From NCBI GenBank assembly GCA_017440805.1, contig JAFSGN010000022.1, positions 186,225-250,224 on the forward strand: 64,000 bases of DNA, in the 5' to 3' direction. Numbering within the stretch: position 1 is the stretch's first letter; the number at the start of each line of letters is the position of its first letter. The notes below the pieces were generated by a model, which saw nothing but the letters and a program-made list of their open reading frames with translations, was not told the origin of the DNA and searched no databases. The position numbers and the translations under genes were made by a program. Origin of the DNA: Clostridia bacterium. GTDB taxonomy: Bacteria > Bacillota > Clostridia > Oscillospirales > SIG627. Of the stretch, positions 8,232 through 15,736 are shown one piece after another.

Positions 8232-9281
8232 ATGAAAATTGGTATTATTGGTTGCGGTACAATCGCAAATAACGCACACATTCCATCATATATGGAGAAT
8301 AAAAAGGCAGAAATCAAGTATTTCTGCGACATTATCCCGGAAAGAGCTGATGCAGCCGTTAAAAAATACGGATGCGGTAAAGCAGTAACAGATTACAGAG
8401 AAGTAATCAATGACCCTGAAATTGATGCAATTTCTGTTTGTACTCCCAATAAAATGCACTCTGTAATTACCATTGATGCGCTTAATGCGGGAAAACATGT
8501 TCTTTGCGAAAAACCTGCGTCTCGACTCTATTCAGAAGCCCTTGAAATGCAGAAAGTACAAAATAAAACAGGCAAAGTTCTTAATATAGGTGTCTGCAAC
8601 CGATTTAATGCCGGTGTAAACAAACTCAAGGAATTAATTGACCAGGGTGAACTTGGTGAAGTATATCATGTATATGTAAGTTTCAGAAATTTCAGAAGTA
8701 TCCCCGGACTTGGCGGTGCTTTTACAACAAGCGAAATCGCCGGCGGCGGTGTTATGATTGACTGGGGTGTACACTTCTTTGATATTGTTATGTACTGCTG
8801 CGGAGACCCCACTCCCCTAACTGTATCGGGTGAAACCTTCTCCAAACTTGGTTCTCCTATTGAAGATTATGTTTATAAAGCAATGTGGGCAGGACCTCCT
8901 GTTAAAGACGGCATTTATGATGTTGAAGAGGGTGTAACGGGAATGATTCGTACTGACGGACCCATTATTACTTTCAACGGTGCATGGGCACAGAACATCG
9001 GTGAAGACGAAATGTTTATCGATTTTATGGGTACAAAAGGCGGAATCCGTCTGAGATACGGCAGCGACTTCACATATTATTCAACAAAGAACGGTATGCT
9101 TTCAACCACAACATTCAAATTTGATATGCCGAATATGTATAAAACAGAAATTAACAGTTTTATTGACTGTATTGAAAGCGGAGAAAAACTTTCTGCTCAT
9201 ATTGACACAAACATCATAACTGCAAAAATGATGGACGCAATCTACCGCAGTGCAAAGGAACACAAGGAGGTTGTGTTATGA
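8232..9281 (+). CDS. Gfo/Idh/MocA-family NAD(P)-dependent oxidoreductase (1)
   Basis: A 349-residue oxidoreductase with an N-terminal Rossmann fold (GIIGCGTIANNAHI, residues 3-16), the CEKPAS motif near residue 94 whose lysine takes part in catalysis in this family, and a C-terminal alpha/beta substrate domain. Relatives oxidise or reduce inositols, hexoses and amino sugars. A strong AAGGAGG site precedes the ATG. The stop overlaps the next gene by 4 bases (ATGA), so it is translated together with it. Substrate cannot be inferred from sequence alone. Confidence 0.9.
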   Translation: MKIGIIGCGTIANNAHIPSYMENKKAEIKYFCDIIPERADAAVKKYGCGKAVTDYREVINDPEIDAISVCTPNKMHSVITIDALNAGKHVLCEKPASRLYSEALEMQKVQNKTGKVLNIGVCNRFNAGVNKLKELIDQGELGEVYHVYVSFRNFRSIPGLGGAFTTSEIAGGGVMIDWGVHFFDIVMYCCGDPTPLTVSGETFSKLGSPIEDYVYKAMWAGPPVKDGIYDVEEGVTGMIRTDGPIITFNGAWAQNIGEDEMFIDFMGTKGGIRLRYGSDFTYYSTKNGMLSTTTFKFDMPNMYKTEINSFIDCIESGEKLSAHIDTNIITAKMMDAIYRSAKEHKEVVL

Positions 9282-10108
9282 AAACAGTCGGATTTATTGA
9301 TTATTATCTTGACGAATGGCATGCAAATAACTACCCCAAAATGATTAATGACCTTACAAACGGTGAAATTCAGGTAAAGTATGTCTATGGCAAAATTGAC
9401 AGTCCCAACGGTATTACCAACAAAGAGTGGGCAAAAAAATACGGTGCAGAACTCCTTGACAATATAGAGGATGTTATTGTAAAAAGTGATTATCTTATCG
9501 TTCTCTCACCCGACAACCCTGAAATGCACGAAGAACTTTGCGAACTTCCGCTTAAATCGGGAAAGCCTGTATATGTAGACAAAACATTTGCTCCCGACAA
9601 AGAAACTGCTATCCGTATTTTTGAACATGCAGACAAACACGGAACACCCTGCTTTTCAAGTTCGGCACTTCGATTTTCTTCCGAGTTGAAAGATATAAAC
9701 AAGGAAAACATCTACAAGGTTTATTCAGAAGGTCACGGTGCCTACGATATGTATTCAATTCACCAGATTGAACCTGTTGTAATGCTTATGAACTGCCGTG
9801 CCAAGAGAGTGATGGGTCTGGGAGATGTCGGTCATCCTTCTGTTATCATTGAATTTGAAGACGGAAGAGTTGCACAGATACATCAATGCAGAGAAACAAA
9901 TTTTAAAATTACCGCTGTTGACAAAACAAACAGTGCGGTTGAATATCCTATAAAATCGGATTTTTTCAGTTATTTTATGGAAGCACTTGTTGAATTCTTC
10001 AAAACCGGAAAAATACCCGTAGAACATAGCCAGACAATAGATGTTATTGCTATCAGGGAAGCAGGATGCAGAGCACTCCAAAAGCCATACGAATGGATTG
10101 AACTCTAA
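9278..10108 (+). CDS. Shortened Gfo/Idh/MocA-like protein lacking the usual Rossmann glycine motif
   Basis: A 276-residue protein that aligns by context and by its middle region (SDYLIVLSPDNPEMHEELC, then GKPVYVDKTFAPD) to Gfo/Idh/MocA proteins. It differs in two ways: the N-terminus (KTVGFIDYYLDEWH) has no GxGxxG nucleotide-binding motif, and the EKP motif is replaced by DKT. It may have lost ordinary NAD(P)H binding and act as a partner or a divergent enzyme. It overlaps the gene before it by 4 bases and lies 14 bases before the next. Confidence 0.75.
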   Translation: MKTVGFIDYYLDEWHANNYPKMINDLTNGEIQVKYVYGKIDSPNGITNKEWAKKYGAELLDNIEDVIVKSDYLIVLSPDNPEMHEELCELPLKSGKPVYVDKTFAPDKETAIRIFEHADKHGTPCFSSSALRFSSELKDINKENIYKVYSEGHGAYDMYSIHQIEPVVMLMNCRAKRVMGLGDVGHPSVIIEFEDGRVAQIHQCRETNFKITAVDKTNSAVEYPIKSDFFSYFMEALVEFFKTGKIPVEHSQTIDVIAIREAGCRALQKPYEWIEL

Positions 10109-10122
10109 AAGAAGGTATTGTT

Positions 10123-11142
10123 ATGGCTAACAAAATTTATCGACTTGCTCTCATCGGCTGCGGTACCATGGGTGCAGCACATCTTGACGATATTATACAT
10201 CTTGAAAATGTTGTTATCAAATGTGTATGCGATTTGAAAATTGAAAACGCAGAGCATTATAAAAAAGTTTATCATGCGGATTATGCAGACAGGGATTATC
10301 GAGTAAGTGTGTCAAGAGAAGATGTAGATATAGTTATTATATGCACATATCCCTCAACACATCTTGAAATACTTCGTGAATGCATCAGAAACGGAAAACA
10401 TGTCATCTGTGAGAAACCCATTGCAGATAATCTTGAAAACGGAAAAGAAGCAGTAAATCTTATAAAAAACAATCCCCAATGCAAAGTTCTTATCGGCTAT
10501 ATTCTCCGCCATAACGAAACATACTGCAAAGTAGCAGAAATGATACAAGCCGGTGCTATTGGAAAGCCTGTTGTAATGCGTATGTCTCAAAATCACCATA
10601 CCATGAACTGGAACAAGTATCTTAATCTTATCAAAGATACCTCCCCTATTTTAGATTGTGGTGTGCATTATATTGATGTAATGCGCTGGTTCACGGGTGA
10701 AGAACTGACTTCGGTTTCGGGTATTGGTGCCCGTACCGAAGAAGATATTCCTGAAAACACCTATAATTATGGTCTTATGACGGCAAAACTTTCCGGTGGC
10801 TCGGTTGGATTTTATGAAGCGGGTTGGAGCAATACAATTACAGCAGAAAACACCAAAGAATTAATTGGCCCGAAAGGAAAAATACGCATAGTTTTACAGA
10901 TGAATCGTTCCATACATCAGGAAGAGGGCGATCTTATTGAATACTATACATATCCTGAAAGACGCTACGAAACAATTAATATAAATTGCAAACGCAAACC
11001 CACAGGTGCACAGTTGCAAACTCTTATTGATATGATTGAGGGCAACAACCAAGCCGTACCTTCAATTGAAGATGTGTGGGAAAGTTTCTGCTGGGCTTGT
11101 GAAGCAGACAGAGTGATTAAAAGTAATTTAGGAGGTAATTGA
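10123..11142 (+). CDS. Gfo/Idh/MocA-family NAD(P)-dependent oxidoreductase (2)
   Basis: A 339-residue oxidoreductase with a complete Rossmann motif (ALIGCGTMGAAHL, about residues 8-20), CEKPIADN near residue 98 with the catalytic lysine, and the conserved DCGVHYIDVMRW segment of the substrate domain. It is clearly different in sequence from the first oxidoreductase of the operon, so the two probably act at different steps. The stop overlaps the start of the isomerase gene by one base (TGATG). Confidence 0.9.
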   Translation: MANKIYRLALIGCGTMGAAHLDDIIHLENVVIKCVCDLKIENAEHYKKVYHADYADRDYRVSVSREDVDIVIICTYPSTHLEILRECIRNGKHVICEKPIADNLENGKEAVNLIKNNPQCKVLIGYILRHNETYCKVAEMIQAGAIGKPVVMRMSQNHHTMNWNKYLNLIKDTSPILDCGVHYIDVMRWFTGEELTSVSGIGARTEEDIPENTYNYGLMTAKLSGGSVGFYEAGWSNTITAENTKELIGPKGKIRIVLQMNRSIHQEEGDLIEYYTYPERRYETININCKRKPTGAQLQTLIDMIEGNNQAVPSIEDVWESFCWACEADRVIKSNLGGN

Positions 11143-11990
11143 TGTACCATTTTCCTATCGGTGTAATGCTGGACTCATTTAAAATAAGTACAAAAGAAGC
11201 GATTATCAAGGCTTCGCAAATCGGTGCACAAGGGCTTCAGATGTATTCAACCAACGGTGAAAACTCACCCGAAAATCTGACAACAGAAAAACGCCGTGAA
11301 CTTTTAGATATGGTTAAATCAAACGGACTTGTCTTTTCTGCCCTCTGCGGTGATTTGGGGATTGGATTCGGCAATAAAGAACTCAACCCAAAACTGATTG
11401 AAAAGTCAAAAAGAATTCTCGACCTTGCAAAAGAACTTGAAACAGACATTGTTACCACTCACATTGGTGTTATTCCCGCGGACAGTTCACACGACCGTTA
11501 TAAAATTATGCAGGAGGCTTGTTTTGAACTTTCGCGCTATGCAGACAGTATAAATTCTCATTTTGCAATTGAAACAGGTCCTGAAATTGCAACTACTCTT
11601 AAAGGGTTTCTTGATTCTCTCGGTTCAAAAGGCGTTGCCGTGAATTTCGACCCTGCAAATTTTGTAATGGTTACAGGCGATAACCCCGTTAACGGAGTGT
11701 ATACACTTAAAGATTACATTGTACACACTCACGCAAAAGACGGCAAAAACCTCCGTCAATGCAATCCTGAGGTTATTTACAGAATTATTGACGAAGAAAA
11801 AAATCAGGGTGATGCCTATATTGAACTTCCTCTCGGTGAAGGTAATGTAGACTTTGACAATTATTTAAAGGCATTGAATGACATAGGATATACAGGTTTT
11901 TTGACTATCGAAAGAGAGGTTGGCGAAAATCCGGTTAAAGATATTACCATGGCGATGGAATTTTTAAATAACAAAATCAAATCGCTGTAG
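11142..11990 (+). CDS. Sugar phosphate isomerase/epimerase (AP endonuclease 2-like TIM barrel)
   Basis: A 282-residue TIM-barrel protein of the xylose isomerase-like/IolE-IolI superfamily. Visible metal-site stretches are TTHIGVIP, FAIETGPE, VNFDPANFV, VHTHAKDG and FLTIERE, which carry the His, Glu and Asp ligands typical of these enzymes. The ATG at 11142 is preferred over the TTG one codon upstream because AGGAGG sits 7 bases before it. It closes the operon and is followed by a strong terminator. With the three Gfo/Idh proteins it suggests stepwise oxidation and isomerisation of an inositol-like or rare sugar substrate. Confidence 0.87.
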   Translation: MYHFPIGVMLDSFKISTKEAIIKASQIGAQGLQMYSTNGENSPENLTTEKRRELLDMVKSNGLVFSALCGDLGIGFGNKELNPKLIEKSKRILDLAKELETDIVTTHIGVIPADSSHDRYKIMQEACFELSRYADSINSHFAIETGPEIATTLKGFLDSLGSKGVAVNFDPANFVMVTGDNPVNGVYTLKDYIVHTHAKDGKNLRQCNPEVIYRIIDEEKNQGDAYIELPLGEGNVDFDNYLKALNDIGYTGFLTIEREVGENPVKDITMAMEFLNNKIKSL

Positions 11991-12051
11991 AATTTCATTC
12001 CGTTTAAAATATACTACGGAATATCCATAAGATTCTCCGCAAATAACATAT

Positions 12052-12088
12052 TTACCCCCTTTACTGTACAAACAGTAGAGGGGGTTAT
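12052..12088 (+). terminator. Terminator of the sugar operon
   Basis: A 14-bp stem (ACCCCCTTTACTGT with ACAGTAGAGGGGGT, one mismatched or G-T position) around an ACAA loop. The T run after it is weak, but the stem is very stable. Confidence 0.75.
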
Positions 12089-12147
12089 GTTTTGAATGGT
12101 TTAGATGCACATATTTTTAGTCATTTTTCTTGAAATACTTAATAATC

Positions 12148-12618
12148 TTAAGGAATTACAACCATGCTTTTATTAGTTATAGCCCTAGCTAAAGAAAGCT
12201 TTTTATCATCAGTTTTGGCATTTACATCGTAACTGAACATTCCTGTCACAATTCCGTAATCGCTAGAACCATATTCCTTTAATGTGGCTTCATGCATACC
12301 ATTTGTTGAAATAGTATATTTAATTTCCGTACTTACATAAACATCACCCTGCCCCATAAAATCGACGCCAGCAGCAGTTGAATTATACGAACATAAAAGA
12401 AACTGATTGCCATTCTTTTCTACAAATCTTATACTAGAACAGGTTTTACCATTATGTTTTTCCCATATACTTTTGTGTGAATATATTTTATCTACTAGCT
12501 GTTTTTCATGTTCCGAAAGCGTATATACAGATTTCTGTACATTATTACTACAAGCAGCTAAAATAAATATTGACAAAAATACAAATATTAAAGTAATACT
12601 TTTTAATGTTTTACTCAT
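12148..12618 (-). CDS. Hypothetical lipoprotein
   Basis: A 156-residue protein with a signal peptide and lipobox (hydrophobic stretch IFVFLSIFILAAC, cysteine at about residue 23), so it is probably exported and lipid-anchored. The mature part has no family I recognise. The ATG at 12618 is chosen because AAGGTG lies 7 bases upstream; a TTG 15 bases earlier would put that site inside the gene. Its start overlaps the end of the DUF2500-like gene by 8 bases, so both are one transcript. Codon and base use look more A+T-rich than in the housekeeping genes nearby, in line with transfer. Confidence 0.7.
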   Translation of the reverse strand: MSKTLKSITLIFVFLSIFILAACSNNVQKSVYTLSEHEKQLVDKIYSHKSIWEKHNGKTCSSIRFVEKNGNQFLLCSYNSTAAGVDFMGQGDVYVSTEIKYTISTNGMHEATLKEYGSSDYGIVTGMFSYDVNAKTDDKKLSLARAITNKSMVVIP

Positions 12619-12988
12619 TGTTGTCACCTTCAATCACCGTATTTATTTCAAATTTTACAAACGCATTTCCCTTTGTTGATAAAATCCCTCTATCTCCAAT
12701 AAGAATACTGTCGTATTTACTTCTATCTATAATTGCAAGTTTTTTTCGTTCATTATTCTCTGTTTCAAAAAGAATATGAGCAAAACCGAAAAATACACCG
12801 TTTGGATTTTCCGGTTCAATTTTAGATAATACAACGGCATTTTGCTTTACTATCGGTAAATCGCTATTTAGATCCTCTTTCCCAGCATCGTTTTTTAAAA
12901 GTTCGTTATGCTTAATTTTTGCAAACAAAAAGAAAATACCAAAAATTATTACCCCAATATATAAAATTATATACATCTGTTCATCCAT
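12611..12988 (-). CDS. DUF2500-like membrane protein
   Basis: A 125-residue protein with one N-terminal membrane helix (YIILYIGVIIFGIFFLF) and a small beta-rich domain. The end, IGDRGILSTKGNAFVKFE, resembles the closing part of DUF2500, a family of unknown role in Firmicutes and Proteobacteria. I prefer the ATG at 12988, which is 9 bases after AGGAG; an in-frame ATG at 12997 touches that site and is too close. It is translationally coupled to the downstream lipoprotein gene by an 8-base overlap. Confidence 0.7.
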   Translation of the reverse strand: MDEQMYIILYIGVIIFGIFFLFAKIKHNELLKNDAGKEDLNSDLPIVKQNAVVLSKIEPENPNGVFFGFAHILFETENNERKKLAIIDRSKYDSILIGDRGILSTKGNAFVKFEINTVIEGDNNE

Positions 12989-13103
12989 AAAATCCATCTC
13001 CTATCATTTCACAGTCACAAAAGGTACAAGACTAATAATATAAAATATTCTAATCAAAAACCTTTACTAAGTGAATCATATATCTTATTCCGTTTTCAAT
13101 GAT

Positions 13104-14264
13104 TTAAAAAACATTATCCATTACTTTTTTGGGATGATAGACATCTCTAAATTTTCCATTTATTATATTATCAGAATAATATATTTCACCCCACGACCAT
13201 ACAGATCCATCTTCTTTGACAACAGATACAACACGATCACTTGTATTAAATTTAAAAATATTATCCATTATCTTCACAGGCTTCTTTGAACCATCAATTG
13301 AATCGTTGGCAAATTGTCCGTTATTGTTCCCCCATACCCAAAGAGATCCATCTTTTTTCATTGCCATTGTTGTTATGTCGCCTATACATACACTTTTAAC
13401 ATTAGTCATTACCTTTAATGGGGTTTTGGCCGCTTTTGTGGAATCATTTCCAAGCATTCCATAACTCAAATTTTCCCCCCACATCCAAAGAGAACCATCT
13501 CGTTTTACTGCACCCATACAGTACAACCCCACTGCTACACTATCAACATCATTCATTATTTTAATTGGCTCATATGAATCTTTAGAGCTATCATTCCCTA
13601 ACATATACTTTCTGTTGTCGCCCCATGTCCAAAGTGTTCCATCTTCTTTAATTGCAGCACCATTATAGTGGCCCATACAAACATACTTTACATTATCCAT
13701 AATTTTTGTTGGAGTGTCATCAATTCCATGCCACGGATTATTGGTTGGAACCATAACACTTTTAGCTTTTGATCCATTCCCTAGGTTTCCTCTATTGTTA
13801 GCACCCCATGTCCAAAGTGTTCCATCTTCTTTAATAACTGCAAATGTTCCAGAGTTGGAACTTACGCTCTTAACATCGTCCATAATTTTAACCAAAGTAT
13901 CAGTATTCAAAATATTATTCCAGTAAATATCTCCGCTCGCCCAAAGAGAACCGTCATTTTTAATAACTAATACACTTCTACGGCCAACACATACATTCTT
14001 TACATCATTTGCTACAAATTGTGGTGTTGCTGGTTTTCCCGAGTAGGAGTAAATACCAAGTTTCCCGTCTACCTTATATCCTCCTCCAAATCCCCACATC
14101 CACAAATTCCCTTCACAGTCTACCACTGCACTTGTATCATTATATATACTGATTATAGGTAAGGAATCAACGTAACCCTTAGGAATTAAAGATGTTACGA
14201 TCGCTATCGTACATACAAATAATATAATAACTCCTGTAATTGATAATAAGAATGTCTTTTTCAT
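13104..14264 (-). CDS. RCC1-repeat beta-propeller protein, membrane-anchored or secreted
   Basis: A 386-residue protein that starts with a hydrophobic signal or anchor (about residues 5-27) and then repeats an RCC1-type unit. The core (E/K/R)DG(S/T)LW.WG occurs about seven times, as in EDGTLWTWGANNRGNLGNG and KDGSLWVWGNNNGQF, and the spacing of about 50 residues gives a seven-bladed propeller. Bacterial RCC1 proteins are usually surface or secreted binding proteins; the partner is unknown. Transcription is from a consensus promoter covered by palindromic operators (14282-14334). A divergent XRE regulator lies 121 bases upstream and probably controls this gene. Two further minus-strand genes downstream may belong to the same unit. 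Confidence 0.85.
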   Translation of the reverse strand: MKKTFLLSITGVIILFVCTIAIVTSLIPKGYVDSLPIISIYNDTSAVVDCEGNLWMWGFGGGYKVDGKLGIYSYSGKPATPQFVANDVKNVCVGRRSVLVIKNDGSLWASGDIYWNNILNTDTLVKIMDDVKSVSSNSGTFAVIKEDGTLWTWGANNRGNLGNGSKAKSVMVPTNNPWHGIDDTPTKIMDNVKYVCMGHYNGAAIKEDGTLWTWGDNRKYMLGNDSSKDSYEPIKIMNDVDSVAVGLYCMGAVKRDGSLWMWGENLSYGMLGNDSTKAAKTPLKVMTNVKSVCIGDITTMAMKKDGSLWVWGNNNGQFANDSIDGSKKPVKIMDNIFKFNTSDRVVSVVKEDGSVWSWGEIYYSDNIINGKFRDVYHPKKVMDNVF

Positions 14265-14281
14265 TATATAACCTCCATTTT

Positions 14282-14327
14282 AATTCCAAATTGGAATTTA
14301 ATTATATTATAATTCTAATTTGGAATT
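14282..14327. promoter_or_regulatory. Two palindromic operators for the XRE regulator
   Basis: Two 17-bp near-perfect palindromes: AATTCCAAATTGGAATT at 14282-14298 and AATTCTAATTTGGAATT at 14311-14327, centre to centre 29 bp. Each has the half-site AATTC(C/T)AA. The second fills the spacer between the -35 and -10 boxes of the RCC1 promoter; the first lies around its expected start point. A poorer dyad (AATCC and GGAAT arms, about 14333-14348) overlaps a TATAAT box at 14348-14353 upstream of the regulator gene. The pattern suggests strong repression of RCC1 and autoregulation. Assignment to the adjacent XRE protein is inference from position. Confidence 0.7.
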
Positions 14328-14334
14328 TTGTCAA
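14306..14334 (-). promoter_or_regulatory. Consensus sigma-A promoter of the RCC1 gene
   Basis: On the minus strand TTGACA and TATAAT are separated by exactly 17 bases: perfect consensus. The 17-base spacer is itself one of the palindromic operators, so a bound protein would block RNA polymerase directly. Confidence 0.85.
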
Positions 14335-14385
14335 TCCTTTTTTGGAATATAATAAAGAAAATATTTTGAAAAGGAATTATAATTT

Positions 14386-14628
14386 ATGAAAATACGAAAG
14401 CAAACATATGGTAATAAAAATTTAGTTGGCAAAAATATAGAACGATTAAGAAAAGAAAAGGGTATTAAGCAAAAAGACTTTATTGCACAAATTCAGGTTA
14501 TGGGATGCGATATGAACCCCACCAGTTATTCAAAACTTGAAGGTCAAATACGAAGTGCAACAGATAAAGAACTTTATGTTATAGCGAAAATTCTCGGTGT
14601 CCCAATTGAAGAATTGTTTGATAACTAA
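14386..14628 (+). CDS. XRE-family helix-turn-helix regulator
   Basis: An 80-residue protein that is little more than one HTH_3 DNA-binding domain: VGKNIERLRKEKGIKQKDF followed by TSYSKLEGQIRSATDKELYVIAKILGV. No sensor domain is visible. It is divergent from the RCC1 gene and shares with it a control region with two palindromes. The start follows AAGGA. A strong terminator follows the stop, so the gene is monocistronic. Confidence 0.88.
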   Translation: MKIRKQTYGNKNLVGKNIERLRKEKGIKQKDFIAQIQVMGCDMNPTSYSKLEGQIRSATDKELYVIAKILGVPIEELFDN

Positions 14629-14670
14629 AATAGCACCTGATTTATCAAAATAATCAGGTGCTATTCTTTT
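14629..14670 (+). terminator. Terminator of the XRE regulator gene
   Basis: A 14-bp perfect stem (AATAGCACCTGATT with AATCAGGTGCTATT) around a 9-base loop, followed by CTTTT. About 85 bases without any recognisable feature lie between it and the next terminator. Confidence 0.85.
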
Positions 14671-14755
14671 GTCTGTAGTTCGAGTCTGTTTCAAAACCGC
14701 TTGGCATCTACCCTTTTTTTCAAAACTGCTTTTTGCCAAAAGCCCTCAAACCATT

Positions 14756-14787
14756 GAAAAAAGCACTTCTTACGAAGTGCTTTTTTC
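14756..14787 (-). terminator. Terminator of tRNA-Lys (copy of the one at 32947-32979)
   Basis: AAAAAAGCACTTC and GAAGTGCTTTTTT pair around TTAC, directly 3' of tRNA-Lys on the minus strand. The 38 bases at 14752-14789 are identical to 32944-32981. Confidence 0.9.
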
Positions 14788-14863
14788 TGGTGACCCATCG
14801 GAGAATCGAACTCCGGACACCTTGATTAAAAGTCAAGTGCTCTACCGGCTGAGCTAATGGATC
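14788..14863 (-). tRNA. tRNA-Lys (anticodon TTT)
   Basis: The reverse strand folds into a 76-nt cloverleaf. The acceptor arms GATCCAT and ATGGGTC pair over seven positions with one T-G pair. The D-arm is GCTCAGCCGGTAGAGC. The anticodon arm is CTTGA-CTTTTAA-TCAAG with anticodon TTT, and the T-loop is TTCGATT. The 3' CCA is encoded. It has its own consensus promoter and terminator. Confidence 0.95.
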
Positions 14864-14900
14864 AAAACTATTTATATTGCCTTGTCACGACGACTTTGAT

Positions 14901-14929
14901 ATTATATCACATTTTTCTTGTTTTGTCAA
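14901..14929 (-). promoter_or_regulatory. Sigma-A promoter of tRNA-Lys
   Basis: TTGACA and TATAAT on the minus strand with a 17-base spacer: perfect consensus, ending 38 bases before the tRNA. Confidence 0.85.
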
Positions 14930-14970
14930 TAGTTTTTCTGAAAAAAGTAAAAAAATAAGTTAAAAACACT

Positions 14971-15011
14971 TAAAACTGCCAACTCTACACAAATATAGGT
15001 TGGCAGTGTTT
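14971..15011 (-). terminator. Terminator after the transposase-like fragment
   Basis: ACTGCCAAC and GTTGGCAGT (14975-14983, 14999-15007) pair around a 15-base loop; TTTTAAGTGTTTTT follows on the minus strand. Confidence 0.75.
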
Positions 15012-15017
15012 AAAATT

Positions 15018-15236
15018 TTATTCATCTGTTAAGCCATCACCGGGATTCACTACTTCAATTTCTGCCAATTCACAAAGTTTAAGAACTATTTTCTTAAAAC
15101 TTTTACTTTCGCAAAGCAGATCCCTTCTGCCGAAATTATACAGTACCCTGTGCTTGGTAGACCCATTCTCACCACGATATGATTCTACAAGATTTATGTA
15201 TTCATAATCTTTTACTTTTGTTGATTTTATAAACAT
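15018..15236 (-). pseudogene. IS1634-type transposase N-terminal fragment
   Basis: A 72-residue frame that resembles only the first part of IS1634-family (IS4 superfamily) transposases: MFIKSTKVKDYEYINLVESYR followed by TKHRVLYNFGRRD. The catalytic DDE domain is missing. No inverted repeats or rest of the element are visible on either side. It ends in a proper stop and has a terminator 7 bases behind it, so the piece could still be expressed as a small protein. I read it as a remnant of an insertion sequence, in line with the mobile character of this region. Confidence 0.6.
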
Positions 15237-15672
15237 AATTACACCATCTTCAGTATTTTTTAACTCTATTCTTTTTCATTTCGGTATATATTGTATCACA
15301 TCTTTTAAAATTTTGCAATAGTATTTTTAATAATTTATTATTTTTTGTTGTACCACAAACCTATAGCCTTTGTGTTGTATTTTTATAATTATTATACTTT
15401 TCGCAAAAACACAATCTGTAGATATTTTTTATAAATTCCAATCAATCTACAGTATATCCTCCACATTATCCCCGGTTTTTTATCAATAAATGGCGAATTT
15501 TGTAAAAATTATGTTTTTTCATTTTATCTTTTAATTTTTTGTTTCCCTACATTTATTGAGTTTCAAGTCTTGGAGTTGTACTGAAAAAAGGGGCAGTTTA
15601 TTCCATAATTGTTTTAAACAGAAAATTTTTTGTAGTATAACTGTTAAAAATGACAAATTTACTTTTTAAAAA
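15237..15672. other. Gene-free A+T-rich stretch
   Basis: About 430 bases with no supported gene between the transposase fragment and the DUF4349 terminator. It is very A+T-rich and has several T runs. I see no tRNA, riboswitch or clear repeat in it. It may be decayed sequence left by the insertion element. Confidence 0.4.
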
Positions 15673-15722
15673 AACAAAAGCCGATTTAACTCCTGAAATT
15701 ACGGGTAAATCGACTTTTGTAT
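15673..15722 (-). terminator. Terminator of the DUF4349 gene
   Basis: ACAAAAG(T/C)CGATTTA arms pair around about 16 bases and are followed on the minus strand by a T-rich tract; it lies 15 bases after the DUF4349 stop. Confidence 0.75.
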
Positions 15723-15736
15723 GTTTTTATATTTTA

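Noticed and set aside
14671-14751. tRNA fragment or attachment site near tRNA-Lys
   Set aside because: The string GTTCGAGTCTG looks like a T-arm piece, but the stems do not pair and no copy of the tRNA-Lys 3' end is found at the far side of the island.
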